Below are positions 1 through 8,793 of a stretch of 29,715 nt of DNA, piece after piece. The translations under genes and the position numbers were made by a program. Location of the stretch: the IMG/VR virus record IMGVR_UViG_3300025162_000141, positions 1-29,715 of that record; one strand, written 5' to 3'. Source of the DNA: a virus. Below the pieces are notes generated by a model. The model did not search any database. It worked only from the letters and a program-made list of their open reading frames with translations, and was not told where the DNA came from. Numbering within the stretch: position 1 is the first letter of the stretch; each line of letters opens with the position of its first letter.

Positions 1-1188
1 ATAAGAATTTATAATGTTTGTAAATGGCAATATCTCCGGCATTCTATTTGTTGTAGAATATACTTTATCATAAGCCGCATATGGATAATCTTTAGCCTCT
101 TCTCCTATGATATCTATCTTATAAAACTGTAAATCAGTAATGTTAATAGTTATCTCGGTATTTAGCGGCAAGGAAAACCCAACTAATAAATAACCGCCTG
201 ATGAATTATATTCACTATCATTCATAGGAGGAACTTGAAATTGAAACAATGCTTTTTCAAAAGTTACTTTCAATATATCATTATTACTTACCATTGGCGG
301 CGTAATGGTTATTGAGTTGTTATTGTTGTTTAAATATAATTGAGCCACGACCGCCGACAAAGTATTGCCGGCTAAATTAGCACTAACCCAGCATGATGCG
401 GCCATATTAGAGCCAGAAAGAGAAGGTAATTTATCCACTACAACAAACAAATACCTATAATTGTCTCCTGTCGTAACGCTGGTTTTATAACAAAAATAAT
501 TCATCGGATTTGCTTCTATCGCCCAAAAACCATTTATTGGATTATTTTTATCAGTTTTTATGCTTATAGTAGTGCTGCCGTCTAAATTGCTTTGTAATAA
601 AAAACAATCTCCAACTTTAATATAACTAGGATTGCCAAGAATAGGCATTACTTTTGCAGAAGAAAGTGTAGTGCCAGAAAAATAAGGATAATTTCCTCTA
701 TTGGTGTTTCCTGAATATAAGACGTCTAGTTGTAAATCGCAATTTACTATATTAAATTGCCCGTTGGTTAAAAAATTATACTGATATGCTTGTTCCACTG
801 GATTTATTTCGTCTTCTATGCCTGTCATGTCAGAAGGAACGGCTTCTCTTGTAAATTGCGTTACTCCATCTTTATCGGTAACCTGTATATAATATAAATC
901 GTCGCTAGCAGAGTCGCCAGAGATAATATATGGGAAAGAATACACTTCTATATCGTTGCCGCTGTCATCAATAAATGTGCCATTGATGCCCAATACACAA
1001 GGGTTGGGAAGCGGATTATAATTATAAGCATTTGGATGGCCAACTAATTGATATACTGGTTTACGAATATTGCGTTGGTTATCTCTATAAAAATATACTT
1101 TACCGCCAGACAATGGCTTGCCAGCATCTTTGTCCACAAAATAACTCTGCAGATATCCTAATGAAATGTATTTTTTATCTAATGGCAT
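1..1188 (-). CDS. Tail fibre/spike protein, N-terminal 396 residues (runs off left edge)
   Basis: The reading frame opens at an ATG at 1188 and stays open for 396 codons to the window edge, so the C-terminus is missing. The start lies 1 nt after the stop of the upstream ejection gene. Residues about 1-110 (beginning MPLDKKYISLGYLQSYFVDK) look like a virion-attachment domain, with a repeated G-x-V-Y-F-Y and asparagine/proline turn pattern. Residues about 135-375 resemble the jelly-roll carbohydrate-binding-like modules common in phage fibres (NFLTNGQFNIVN at the start, alternating beta-strands, ending in a TINITDLQFYKI-type strand). Its place after the ejection proteins on the same strand agrees with a receptor-binding tail protein. 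No depolymerase motif is visible in the part present. The fibre role is inferred from fold-like pattern and position, not from a specific family match. Confidence 0.65.
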   Translation of the reverse strand, partial: MPLDKKYISLGYLQSYFVDKDAGKPLSGGKVYFYRDNQRNIRKPVYQLVGHPNAYNYNPLPNPCVLGINGTFIDDSGNDIEVYSFPYIISGDSASDDLYYIQVTDKDGVTQFTREAVPSDMTGIEDEINPVEQAYQYNFLTNGQFNIVNCDLQLDVLYSGNTNRGNYPYFSGTTLSSAKVMPILGNPSYIKVGDCFLLQSNLDGSTTISIKTDKNNPINGFWAIEANPMNYFCYKTSVTTGDNYRYLFVVVDKLPSLSGSNMAASCWVSANLAGNTLSAVVAQLYLNNNNNSITITPPMVSNNDILKVTFEKALFQFQVPPMNDSEYNSSGGYLLVGFSLPLNTEITINITDLQFYKIDIIGEEAKDYPYAAYDKVYSTTNRMPEILPFTNIINSY

Positions 1189-1189
1189 A

Positions 1190-2620
1190 TTAAAAACCCA
1201 AAATGTTTGATGGTAAATTTTTGTGCGCTGTATAACCTAAACCAGCTAAACCTAAACCGCCTATACCTTTAAGCAAATAACTGGAATATAGCATGTTTTT
1301 TAACTCATCTATCTGCTTTTCGAATGCGGGCGTAGAATAGCTTGATTGATGAGCTGATTTTAGTTCTGATACTGCATTGCTTAATTCTTTAGCAGGTCTT
1401 TTGCTATTTAATAGATCGCCAAATCTGGAAAATAGCAATCTATTTTTGCCTTCTTCTCCCAAATCTTCTAACACCTTTAAAGTTTGTTCTGAAGGATCGG
1501 TAAACAAATTGTGCATGTTTTTTCTGCTTAAAGGCAGCTGATTTCCTCTCTTTTCTAGCAAAGCTTTAGCTGCTTTGCTTTCTACATATGGAATATAGTC
1601 TTTTTGCCATATATTTGATCCTTTAGAATATAAACTAGCTAGTTCGGGAGATTCTTTTTCTAAAGTTTTTGATATATATCCTTTTAGTTTGTCTCTTAAA
1701 TCTACCCACTCGTTAATAATTCTTTTATCAGCTATCTGCTTAGAGCCTGTATTTTCTGCTATATTTTTTCCTAGCTTGCTTTGCAAAGAATGAACATTAG
1801 CTAGGGTAGGATTATCTATTAAATTCTTAAAAGCTTCTTTGCTATTAGATTTTATGCCCGACATTAATTCAGCAGGCTTTACTCCGCTGTCCATAAACAT
1901 TTTTATTATATCATTAAACGGAACTTTATATTTTCTAGCAAAATCTATTGGCTCTTTATAAGCTTCTCTTGCTTTATCAAGCTGAATAGCTGCGCTATGC
2001 CTAAGATTTTCTTGTATAAATCGTCTTGAGTTTTCCTCGACATCTTTTGCTCCTTGACCAAGTTTTTCTAATATATACGCTGCCATGGTATTTGGAGTTC
2101 CTTTGGAAATAATCTTTGGTATAGCCATAGCAGAAGAACCAATGTATCCTCCAGCAGTCCCTGCCGCTAAGCCAGTTAACGCTCCTCCTAGTCTATCTTC
2201 ATAGTCGGCAGCGCCTTCATAAGCAGCACCCCCTAGGCCTGTTTTAATTGCTGCTGGCATAATAGATTTAGATTGTAAAAATGCTTTTAAAGCAGGAGCA
2301 TATTTAGCTATCGACGGAGCTTTGCTAAGCAAGCTGCCAAAACCGGCGGTAGCCATGCCAAGAGCAAGCGGAGGAGCTATTCTCCCTAAGGTAAACGCTG
2401 TCGTATCTTCTTTTCCTATAGGGTTTGTAGTTTCGTAACCAACGGCATTTAATATGCCAGTAGGCAGCCTTCCTATCTCATGAGCAGCTCCAGCAGAAAA
2501 ACTGCCTGCAGCTCCTAGGGCTTCTAAAAGATTATTTTTAAGGGACGACTTATCTCTTCCCCGCAGCTCTTGTAGCGCTGCTTTTTTTCTGTTTTCAATT
2601 TCTTCTACAAAATCGTACAT
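1190..2620 (-). CDS. Putative internal virion/ejection protein (P22 gp16 position)
   Basis: A 476-residue protein, probably injected with the DNA. Residues about 30-170 are rich in Gly/Ala and contain several hydrophobic stretches (for example LALGMATAGFGSLL and GGALTGLAAGTAGGYIGSSA). Residues about 175-440 look alpha-helical and charged, and a last hydrophobic Gly-rich segment (LLKGIGGLGLAGLGYTA) lies near the C-terminus. This mix of membrane-active glycine-rich segments and long helices is typical of podovirus ejection proteins. Its start shares one base with the stop of the preceding gene (TAATG), so translation is likely coupled. It sits third after the gp10-like gene, which is where P22 has gp16. 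Direct sequence similarity to gp16 cannot be shown by eye; the call is by position and composition. Confidence 0.6.
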   Translation of the reverse strand: MYDFVEEIENRKKAALQELRGRDKSSLKNNLLEALGAAGSFSAGAAHEIGRLPTGILNAVGYETTNPIGKEDTTAFTLGRIAPPLALGMATAGFGSLLSKAPSIAKYAPALKAFLQSKSIMPAAIKTGLGGAAYEGAADYEDRLGGALTGLAAGTAGGYIGSSAMAIPKIISKGTPNTMAAYILEKLGQGAKDVEENSRRFIQENLRHSAAIQLDKAREAYKEPIDFARKYKVPFNDIIKMFMDSGVKPAELMSGIKSNSKEAFKNLIDNPTLANVHSLQSKLGKNIAENTGSKQIADKRIINEWVDLRDKLKGYISKTLEKESPELASLYSKGSNIWQKDYIPYVESKAAKALLEKRGNQLPLSRKNMHNLFTDPSEQTLKVLEDLGEEGKNRLLFSRFGDLLNSKRPAKELSNAVSELKSAHQSSYSTPAFEKQIDELKNMLYSSYLLKGIGGLGLAGLGYTAHKNLPSNILGF

Positions 2621-4050
2621 TATATTGCCCCTTCCTTTTTAAGATAATCTTTCATTTGATCTGCAGTCATTCCATATTTTTTAGCTACGTCAGCAATATT
2701 TTTATCGCTGAAAGCATCTTTAGGTCTCGCAGATTTTATATTTTTCTGATTGTTATTGCCTGCCGCTTTGCTCATAGCGCTATCTAACATTTCTTTGGTT
2801 ATTAATACTTCATTTGGATTATATTCTGGCAGCCCATGCAACTTTCTCTTAACACCTTGATGTATAGGTTCTGCCGCATTAAATACACCATTAGTTATAG
2901 ACTTAATGTCTTGATAAGCTCTATTCATTAGCTCAACAGCTTGCTCGGGATTTCTATCCCAGTCTATTGTGTTATATATATTGCTTAACTCTTCCGAGGT
3001 ATATTTATTAGCCGCCATTCCCTCCGTCATTCTTACTTGGTTTCCGGCGAATGTATTAAAATTATTCTTTAGCCATAAATAATCTTGATACATTTCTGGA
3101 TGGTTTTTTGTTATAGCGTCAGCTATTTTTTGAGATTTTCCTTTAATGCCAGAGTAAATGGCAGCATTAGCCATTCTTTGACCATATTTCTCTCTATTTT
3201 CATCCATCCATTTTTCATTGGCTATAGCAGAGCTTGCTCTAGCTTTTATTTTTGCATCGACATTTCTATTGTTTACGCTGTTATATCTGCCTAGAGTTTT
3301 TCTTTCCATAGGGGCTAGTCTTTCGCTTACTCCTTGTATATTCATGCCTTCATTTAAAATATCTGGCGATTGCTGATTTATATTTCCTTGTTCCGCGCCA
3401 AGGCCTTTTTCTAATCCTAAATTATTCTCTGCATTATTAGGAGCGCCTCCAGCTATTCGACCAATATTGGCTTTTACCATATCTTCAAATTCTGGATTTT
3501 CTGCTAAGAATTGCGATCTCATTTCAACAGGCATAGAAGACATCAATCTTCCTAACTGTGCTATATTAGGGTTCTCAAATTTTTTCTTTTGCCACTCGAA
3601 CATTCTTTCTTTTAAAGCCTGCTCTAAAGGAAGATTCTTAGCTTGTTCATTATAATAATTTGCATGAGCCGACGAACTTGCTATGTCTGATTGCGCCCTA
3701 GGAGCAGTTGTTTTAGCCATCTCTCTGTGCAAAAAAGCATTAGACAATATATTCTCTATATCGGCTTGCGTCTTTGGAGCTTTCATGGCCGCTTCAGCTA
3801 ATTGAGCTTCCAGCATTTGCGGACTAGACTCAAACTCTCTTTTTCTATTCTCCAATCTCATCTTATTTAATCTTTCTGACATCTCTGGATGCGCATATTT
3901 TAAAGCTATCATGGCTTTTTGGTTTTCTATTGCTTTTGTAAGCAAATCTGCTTCGGCGGCTTGCGCAGCAATTCCTGCCGCTCTTATGGGAACTTGAGGA
4001 GCTAGTTGCTCTAAATTTTTATATGGAAATGTTAGTACTGGAATTGGCAT
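2620..4050 (-). CDS. Putative internal virion/ejection protein (P22 gp20 position)
   Basis: A 476-residue, largely helical protein with an Ala/Gln/Glu-rich N-terminal half (residues about 20-190, coiled-coil-like) and a glycine/asparagine-rich linker near residues 195-235. The C-terminal part from about residue 250 is again helical and ends in a short segment (DVAKKYGMTADQMKDYLKKE) that looks like a small helix-turn-helix or LysM-like cap. There is no signal peptide or membrane segment. It lies between two other ejection-type genes in a tight minus-strand operon, the slot of P22 gp20. I infer a role as a DNA-injection protein in the virion interior. No residue-level family signature is recognisable, so this stays a positional call. 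Confidence 0.55.
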   Translation of the reverse strand: MPIPVLTFPYKNLEQLAPQVPIRAAGIAAQAAEADLLTKAIENQKAMIALKYAHPEMSERLNKMRLENRKREFESSPQMLEAQLAEAAMKAPKTQADIENILSNAFLHREMAKTTAPRAQSDIASSSAHANYYNEQAKNLPLEQALKERMFEWQKKKFENPNIAQLGRLMSSMPVEMRSQFLAENPEFEDMVKANIGRIAGGAPNNAENNLGLEKGLGAEQGNINQQSPDILNEGMNIQGVSERLAPMERKTLGRYNSVNNRNVDAKIKARASSAIANEKWMDENREKYGQRMANAAIYSGIKGKSQKIADAITKNHPEMYQDYLWLKNNFNTFAGNQVRMTEGMAANKYTSEELSNIYNTIDWDRNPEQAVELMNRAYQDIKSITNGVFNAAEPIHQGVKRKLHGLPEYNPNEVLITKEMLDSAMSKAAGNNNQKNIKSARPKDAFSDKNIADVAKKYGMTADQMKDYLKKEGAI

Positions 4051-4064
4051 AATTATTGTCTATT

Positions 4065-4967
4065 TTAATATCTAGGCTCCCAATATCTTCCGTTATATCC
4101 TTGATTGGGTCTCTGGCTCTGATTTTGATAGCCAGTAAAATTGCCTAACAATCCTTCTAAGCCAGCTACGCCCATGTTAGCTCCTCCTGCGCCCATTCTT
4201 CCCATGCCCATTCCACCAGCTCCAGCTCCTAAAGCTCCGAAAATACTTTGTGGAGATAAACTGTCAGAGGTATTATTTAACCATTTTCCAAGTAAATCAT
4301 TAAACATCCCACCGTTAGTCCCAAATGTGCTTTTTGGTCTTAAGCTGTCTAAGTACGCTTGTGACGCTCGTATCTGATTGGCTTCGTTTGATCCATGAGA
4401 ATAACCAAGATTAGCTAAGCTCAGCGTTGAATTGGATATGTTGTCTCCAATATTTGATGCGGCATTATATCCCAACTGAGATAATCCTCCCATGCCCCCC
4501 AATCCGGAGCTATATAATCTCAATGCATTCTCAAGATATGGATAATAATCATTAGAAGCTACGTTTGTTGCTGTTTCTGCCGCCAACCTTCCGTGTAATG
4601 GAGATCCCAGGGTTCCGCCCGCTGCTGCGGCTCTATCTATTCCTCGCAAGGCTTCGTCTCTTCTAAATTGATATCCGGGAGAGCTTTGATATTTTGATCC
4701 TAAAGAAGATAAAATATCTTGAGGAGAGCTTAACATTTTTTGATATTCGTCCTCTAAGCTAGATAATGACCTTTTTCCAGCTTGTTCATATGGTCCGTAA
4801 TGCTCAGTTAAAATACCGGGTACAGTTTTAATATATCCAATAGCTTCTCGATAAGCTCTGCTTTGCTCGGATCGAGCTTGCGCATCAGCTTCTCTTGCTC
4901 TTGCGTGCGCCTGCTCAGCATCATCATTGCCGAAAAAAAAATCACCGATATCGCTAAAAAAACCCAT
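4065..4967 (-). CDS. DNA-transfer/ejection protein, P22 gp7-like
   Basis: A 300-residue protein. The N-terminus (MGFFSDIGDFFFG) is followed by an Ala/Arg/Glu helical region (about 18-60), then a conserved-looking block, residues 88-135, containing SPGYQFRRDEALRGIDRAAAAGG. This Pro-Gly-Tyr-x-Phe-Arg followed by an Ala/Gly-rich stretch is characteristic of the podovirus DNA-transfer protein group that includes P22 gp7. The C-terminal third is very Gly/Met-rich (GALGAGAGGMGMGRMGAGG) and ends in a Gln/Asn/Tyr-rich tail. It is the first of three consecutive ejection-type genes. The start is 11 nt after the stop of the 86-residue gene, behind a weak GGTG ribosome site. Known members are ejected into the host to form a conduit for DNA; that role is taken from the family. 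Confidence 0.7.
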   Translation of the reverse strand: MGFFSDIGDFFFGNDDAEQAHARAREADAQARSEQSRAYREAIGYIKTVPGILTEHYGPYEQAGKRSLSSLEDEYQKMLSSPQDILSSLGSKYQSSPGYQFRRDEALRGIDRAAAAGGTLGSPLHGRLAAETATNVASNDYYPYLENALRLYSSGLGGMGGLSQLGYNAASNIGDNISNSTLSLANLGYSHGSNEANQIRASQAYLDSLRPKSTFGTNGGMFNDLLGKWLNNTSDSLSPQSIFGALGAGAGGMGMGRMGAGGANMGVAGLEGLLGNFTGYQNQSQRPNQGYNGRYWEPRY

Positions 4968-4978
4968 ATAGCACCATG

Positions 4979-5239
4979 TTATGTAGTTGATATAATATTA
5001 AAAGATCCATTTTGTTTAATTTTTAAAACTCCTAGAGTGCTGTCATATATAAGCGTTCCGTCAATAGATTTAGACAGCTTATCTATCTTAGTTGTTGGCA
5101 AAGAAGGTATAACAAAACCTTCGTTTGATAAATTTTTATGCATCTGATCAAATAACTGCATGAATAAAAATTTCCATCCAGCGGTTAACAATCCATTGGC
5201 TTCAACTATTTTTGAATCTATAAAATTTGGTATGTTCAT
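4979..5239 (-). CDS. Small tail protein in the tail-needle position
   Basis: An 86-residue protein whose ATG overlaps the TGA of the gp10-like gene (ATGA), so it is translationally coupled. Residues 1-40 are probably helical. The second half (GTLIYDSTLGVLKIKQNGSF) is the short beta-repeat type often found in fibre tips and trimerising virion proteins. In P22 the gene after gp10 encodes the tail needle gp26, which plugs the portal channel. Here only this short protein occupies that slot. It may be a reduced plug/needle or tip protein, or an unrelated decoration protein. The position is solid; the function is inferred. Confidence 0.5.
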   Translation of the reverse strand: MNIPNFIDSKIVEANGLLTAGWKFLFMQLFDQMHKNLSNEGFVIPSLPTTKIDKLSKSIDGTLIYDSTLGVLKIKQNGSFNIISTT

Positions 5240-6672
5240 TGTCTTAAGCTTATATAGCCGTCGCTAGCAAGAACTCTTTCGCTACTCCAAAATCTTAATC
5301 TTGCGGTAAACTCATTGCATTGTCCTAGATTCCTGAAAACCAAGGTATTTTTTCTTTGTGCGTATGGATTCATCTCAACGCTATCATCTCCGCCGTAAGA
5401 AAAACCGCCATCCCTAGATATAGACAAATCAATTCTTGCTGGATTAACATTTTGCCCCTGTTCGCAAATAAAAGTAAGCTTTCTAGGTATAAAATTTGTT
5501 GCATCTTTTTTTCTTATAGTATTAGTTATTCTTGACCTCGGAATAATATCTCCGTCATACGTAGTATTATCAGAGCTTAAAGAATATAAACAAGAATCTT
5601 TGTAACTTATAAAATAATACTTTCCATTAAATACCTCAACATGTCTAGCAGGATGAAAATTATAATTCACATCTGAAACATTAAAAAACATTTTAGTGGA
5701 AAAATCATATATCAAAGAATAGTTATCATCTGGAGCCGGGAAAGTAATTTGGTATATTAAATGACCGTCTTGCTTGAAGAGAAACCCAAAAGCTAATTCA
5801 GGATGAGAAAGCATAGATAGCTTATAACTAATGCCATCAGTGGTTATTGGAATGGCTTCTGCTCCCGTACTATACATTATAATTGGATTAGAATGCTTAT
5901 TTACCGCTAACCATACAACTACTTCTTCGCTGTATGCTATAGTTTCTGATCCAGCACAGCCATAATCTATATTATATCCGGTGTTTTTTTGATATGGAAA
6001 TAAACTAGAGCCAACGTTTACCCATGATTCCGTGCATTCCTCTCCAAAAACAAAAATCTGTCCTCCTCTGCTGGGTAATTTTATAACCGCCACAGCATTA
6101 TCAGCCTCTAACGCTAACTTCATGGAGTCGAAAATATTCCATGTTAGAGCATCATTTATTCCTGATAATCTCCAAACAGGGCTGCTTTTAACGGGAGCTA
6201 TAAAATATCCGTCCTGAAACTCAATATAGCTAGGAATAAAATCTATATCTAACGTTTCCCAATGGTTAGTTAAATAATTAAAAATAATAATACAAGAATT
6301 TATTCCGTCTACAAATACAATTTGGCCGCTATTATTTTCCGATATATAAACAGGGGTAGTATTGATAGATTTAGTTTTCCATGCCCATTCATAATGTCCT
6401 TGACTATTAGCTTTATATATATTTTCTCCAATAACAACAAACATCATGCCGTATCTAACGCTGTTATAAATTCCCCTGCCTATATCAATTTTAGTATCAG
6501 TAACGGGAAAAGTATAGGATTTTGCATAACCAGCGTACGGCACAAGCCAGCCATCAGAAATAATCATATTACACGTCTGTTCCGCTGATATTTTTGGATA
6601 CTTGTTAAATATGCTAGAGCCAACAATCTTTATTGGTATATCTGTAGAGCTATTTATTTCTGGCATCATCAT
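5236..6672 (-). CDS. Packaged-DNA stabilisation protein, P22 gp10-like
   Basis: A 478-residue protein, close to the length of P22 gp10, directly after the gp4-like gene, as in P22. The N-terminal region (residues about 8-60: PIKIVGSSIFNKYPKISAEQ, then a Gly/Tyr-rich strand) and the series of beta-propeller-like blades with recurring F-x-D-G and W motifs (for example FVDGINS, FQDGYFIAP, LTWNIFDS) match the family pattern. The central FVFGEECTESW segment is also characteristic. In the virion it is the tail hub that closes the portal after packaging. Three ATG codons stand in a row at 6672, 6669 and 6666. The first overlaps the upstream TGA and sits 11 nt after an AGGA site, so it is used here, though either of the others could serve. 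Confidence 0.8.
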   Translation of the reverse strand: MMMPEINSSTDIPIKIVGSSIFNKYPKISAEQTCNMIISDGWLVPYAGYAKSYTFPVTDTKIDIGRGIYNSVRYGMMFVVIGENIYKANSQGHYEWAWKTKSINTTPVYISENNSGQIVFVDGINSCIIIFNYLTNHWETLDIDFIPSYIEFQDGYFIAPVKSSPVWRLSGINDALTWNIFDSMKLALEADNAVAVIKLPSRGGQIFVFGEECTESWVNVGSSLFPYQKNTGYNIDYGCAGSETIAYSEEVVVWLAVNKHSNPIIMYSTGAEAIPITTDGISYKLSMLSHPELAFGFLFKQDGHLIYQITFPAPDDNYSLIYDFSTKMFFNVSDVNYNFHPARHVEVFNGKYYFISYKDSCLYSLSSDNTTYDGDIIPRSRITNTIRKKDATNFIPRKLTFICEQGQNVNPARIDLSISRDGGFSYGGDDSVEMNPYAQRKNTLVFRNLGQCNEFTARLRFWSSERVLASDGYISLRQ

Positions 6673-7373
6673 GTTGGATAAAATCCTGTTCCTAAGTTCG
6701 CAATACCATAACCCATAAAATTGTCTGTAACAAAACTCGAGTATTTTTTCATGGTAAAATCTATAGGCGTCATATCTAATAGCTTTTGTTCCATAGATTT
6801 TAACATCGACCTAGCTTCTATTGAAAATATTTCTCCGTTCAGGCAACACAAATATTCAGCTAAACAAAACTTCATATAATTAATATAAAACATATCCCAT
6901 ATAACAGAAAGGTCAGTGCTTTGTTCAACTAAATCAAAACCAAACTTACCCCAAACTGTTATTAGATAAGAAGCGTTAGGAAGAAAATATATATATATAT
7001 TAGATCCTCCTATAGTTCGTTCAAAATGATATGAATAAGGCAAAGAACTAATATTCATAGCTCTAGGAGACCCCATATAGCTATTTCTGTCTAAATAAAA
7101 CATCGGATATCTAACTGATCCTATAACAAAAGATGCGTTTTCTATCTGCAAAAGATTAGGTATAAAATATTTTTCTTGCCCGACATTAGCGGTTATATCA
7201 ACAGATTTAAAATAAGGAATATGCTTATAGGTAACAGATTTACTAGCAATAACCATATTCAAAGAGTCTAAACCATCGGCCAATTGCTCTCCTGTTACCG
7301 TCTGCGTTCCACGCGAAACAATCCCAGATAGGTAATAAGCATAAGTTATAAGCTGTGACGATGTATATGGCAT
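6669..7373 (-). CDS. Tail accessory factor/head-completion protein, P22 gp4-like
   Basis: A 234-residue protein beginning MPYTSSQLITYAYYLSGIVS, with a helical N-terminus that carries the pattern of the P22 gp4 family (repeated Tyr/Ala helix, then a GxQxxxGEQLADGLDSLNMVI-like segment at about 22-43). The middle is beta-rich, and a helical WDMFYINYMKFCLAEYLC block lies at about 155-175, followed by a C-terminal segment ending GTGFYPT. In P22, gp4 binds the portal ring and starts tail assembly. The gene sits between coat and gp10-like genes, as expected. It is longer than P22 gp4 (166 residues). No clear Shine-Dalgarno site is seen; an 11-bp hairpin lies directly upstream of the start. Confidence 0.72.
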   Translation of the reverse strand: MPYTSSQLITYAYYLSGIVSRGTQTVTGEQLADGLDSLNMVIASKSVTYKHIPYFKSVDITANVGQEKYFIPNLLQIENASFVIGSVRYPMFYLDRNSYMGSPRAMNISSLPYSYHFERTIGGSNIYIYFLPNASYLITVWGKFGFDLVEQSTDLSVIWDMFYINYMKFCLAEYLCCLNGEIFSIEARSMLKSMEQKLLDMTPIDFTMKKYSSFVTDNFMGYGIANLGTGFYPT

Positions 7374-7383
7374 TGTATTTAAT

Positions 7384-7412
7384 ATATGAGCCAGTTATTG
7401 GCTGGCTCATAT
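7384..7412 (-). terminator. Perfect 11-bp hairpin after the coat gene
   Basis: The arms 7384-7394 (ATATGAGCCAG) and 7402-7412 are exact inverted repeats around a 7-nt loop. It begins 11 nt past the coat stop codon on the minus strand. The bases downstream on that strand are A/T mixed (ATTAAATAC) rather than a T run. It could be a leaky terminator, or an mRNA 3' stabiliser that raises coat yield over the downstream tail genes. Confidence 0.6.
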
Positions 7413-7423
7413 CTACAAAATAG

Positions 7424-8740
7424 TTAAACTGTAGCAGTGGCAATTGGGAACAATATTTTAAGGCAATATTCTGGAACAATATCTACCCCGCAAATTATAT
7501 CATTAACAAATCCCATCTGATTTAGACCAAATTTAGCACCATAATACTTTCTAAAAGATAGACCTGTCTCAGGATCAACTAAATTAGATGTAGGAAATGG
7601 AATTTGGTCTGGCAATCTTGGCGTAGACAAAAAGCCTGCATCTCCAGCCATTAAATATCCAACAATATGAGACTTAGCAATACTTAATTGCATGCCATTT
7701 GTTATAGTGATATTAACATTTTGATATTTAGCGTTATCAGCATACCAAATTGGATTTGTAGCAGCGTTTACAGAAGAAGCATCATATAACACAGGGCTAA
7801 AGCTAAATGTTACAGAGTTTGATAGCGACGCTACATTAGCAGAACACATTATTTGCACGGGAGAAGCGCTTGCTATTTGGCCATTATAAGTAAGAAATCT
7901 AACATTAGCTTGCCCAGCAACCCCGTCATTAAACCTCAGAACGTCGTTAGCCAGCAAGAAACCTGGAGTAGCGGCTAATCCACCAGTGCTGCACGTTAAG
8001 CTAGCAATGCCACCGTCTGGCTGTCTGGAGACCCCAGTTACAGTTAATAAGGTGCTATTTACTCCGCCATAACCAGATTGATGAGAATCTAATAGATTTG
8101 AAGAATACCAATCAACCCCTCCAAAGCTACCTAGCTCCCAACTATTAGCGGTCTCTTTATTTCTATCTAATACAAACTGTGACAATCCATTAGATATGAT
8201 TGCTGGCACAGCAACATCTGGAATGAAACCTTTGACCTTTCCTCTTGGCGCGCCAATATTATGTAACAGAGCAACAGCATTAGCTAGCTGAGCATATGAG
8301 TTTATAGAATTATTTCCGTCGCCGAAATATCTATAAATGCTAGAAGTAGCTTTGCTAGAAATATAACTCTCTACCTTAGACCCAAGCTCTATCGCTGCTG
8401 TTTTTCCAAACTTTTCCATATAGTCTTTAACTTGGAAAATAAACTGCTCAGAAGTAAACTGATAAGATGTATTCCATGATTGGTCTACAGTAAGAGTTCT
8501 AACTTGCTGCGCTGCCGTCTGAAAATTGGCTATCAATGAAGTACTGGTTGAAAATCTAGGCTGTACATCATAAGTTACAGAAGATCCTAAGTTTCCTGTT
8601 AATTTTTCAAAATCTTTAAATTTTTTGTTGTAAGTAGCGATCTGAGCATATGTATTTTGTAAATACGCAAGCTCGCTCATTTGATAAGTTTGTACCTGGT
8701 TCAGTAAATTCTGACCAGCTACGGGAGCGGGAAGAGGCAT
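7424..8740 (-). CDS. Major capsid (coat) protein, P22 gp5-like
   Basis: A 438-residue HK97-fold coat protein, similar in length to P22 gp5 (430). Residues 95-127 carry the helix TSEQFIFQVKDYMEKFGK, which fits the spine-helix region of P22-type coats. Residues about 168-220 (KGFIPD ... LLDSH) and 358-431 form the conserved A- and P-domain parts. Residues about 221-350 are Gly/Ser/Thr-rich beta-strands that correspond to the P22 insertion (I) domain. The start codon at 8740 follows an AAAGGTG ribosome site. It lies directly after the scaffold gene and is followed by a strong hairpin. A shortened paralogue is encoded at 15592-16392. Coat identity is based on order, length and domain layout. Confidence 0.85.
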   Translation of the reverse strand: MPLPAPVAGQNLLNQVQTYQMSELAYLQNTYAQIATYNKKFKDFEKLTGNLGSSVTYDVQPRFSTSTSLIANFQTAAQQVRTLTVDQSWNTSYQFTSEQFIFQVKDYMEKFGKTAAIELGSKVESYISSKATSSIYRYFGDGNNSINSYAQLANAVALLHNIGAPRGKVKGFIPDVAVPAIISNGLSQFVLDRNKETANSWELGSFGGVDWYSSNLLDSHQSGYGGVNSTLLTVTGVSRQPDGGIASLTCSTGGLAATPGFLLANDVLRFNDGVAGQANVRFLTYNGQIASASPVQIMCSANVASLSNSVTFSFSPVLYDASSVNAATNPIWYADNAKYQNVNITITNGMQLSIAKSHIVGYLMAGDAGFLSTPRLPDQIPFPTSNLVDPETGLSFRKYYGAKFGLNQMGFVNDIICGVDIVPEYCLKILFPIATATV

Positions 8741-8793
8741 TGTTCACCTTTATAATTAAATTTTTATAATTATTGGCAAGACAATTTAGAAAT

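Noticed and set aside
3085-3655. Plus-strand open frames inside the ejection-protein gene
   Set aside because: They are antisense to a long, well-formed minus-strand gene and have no start context.
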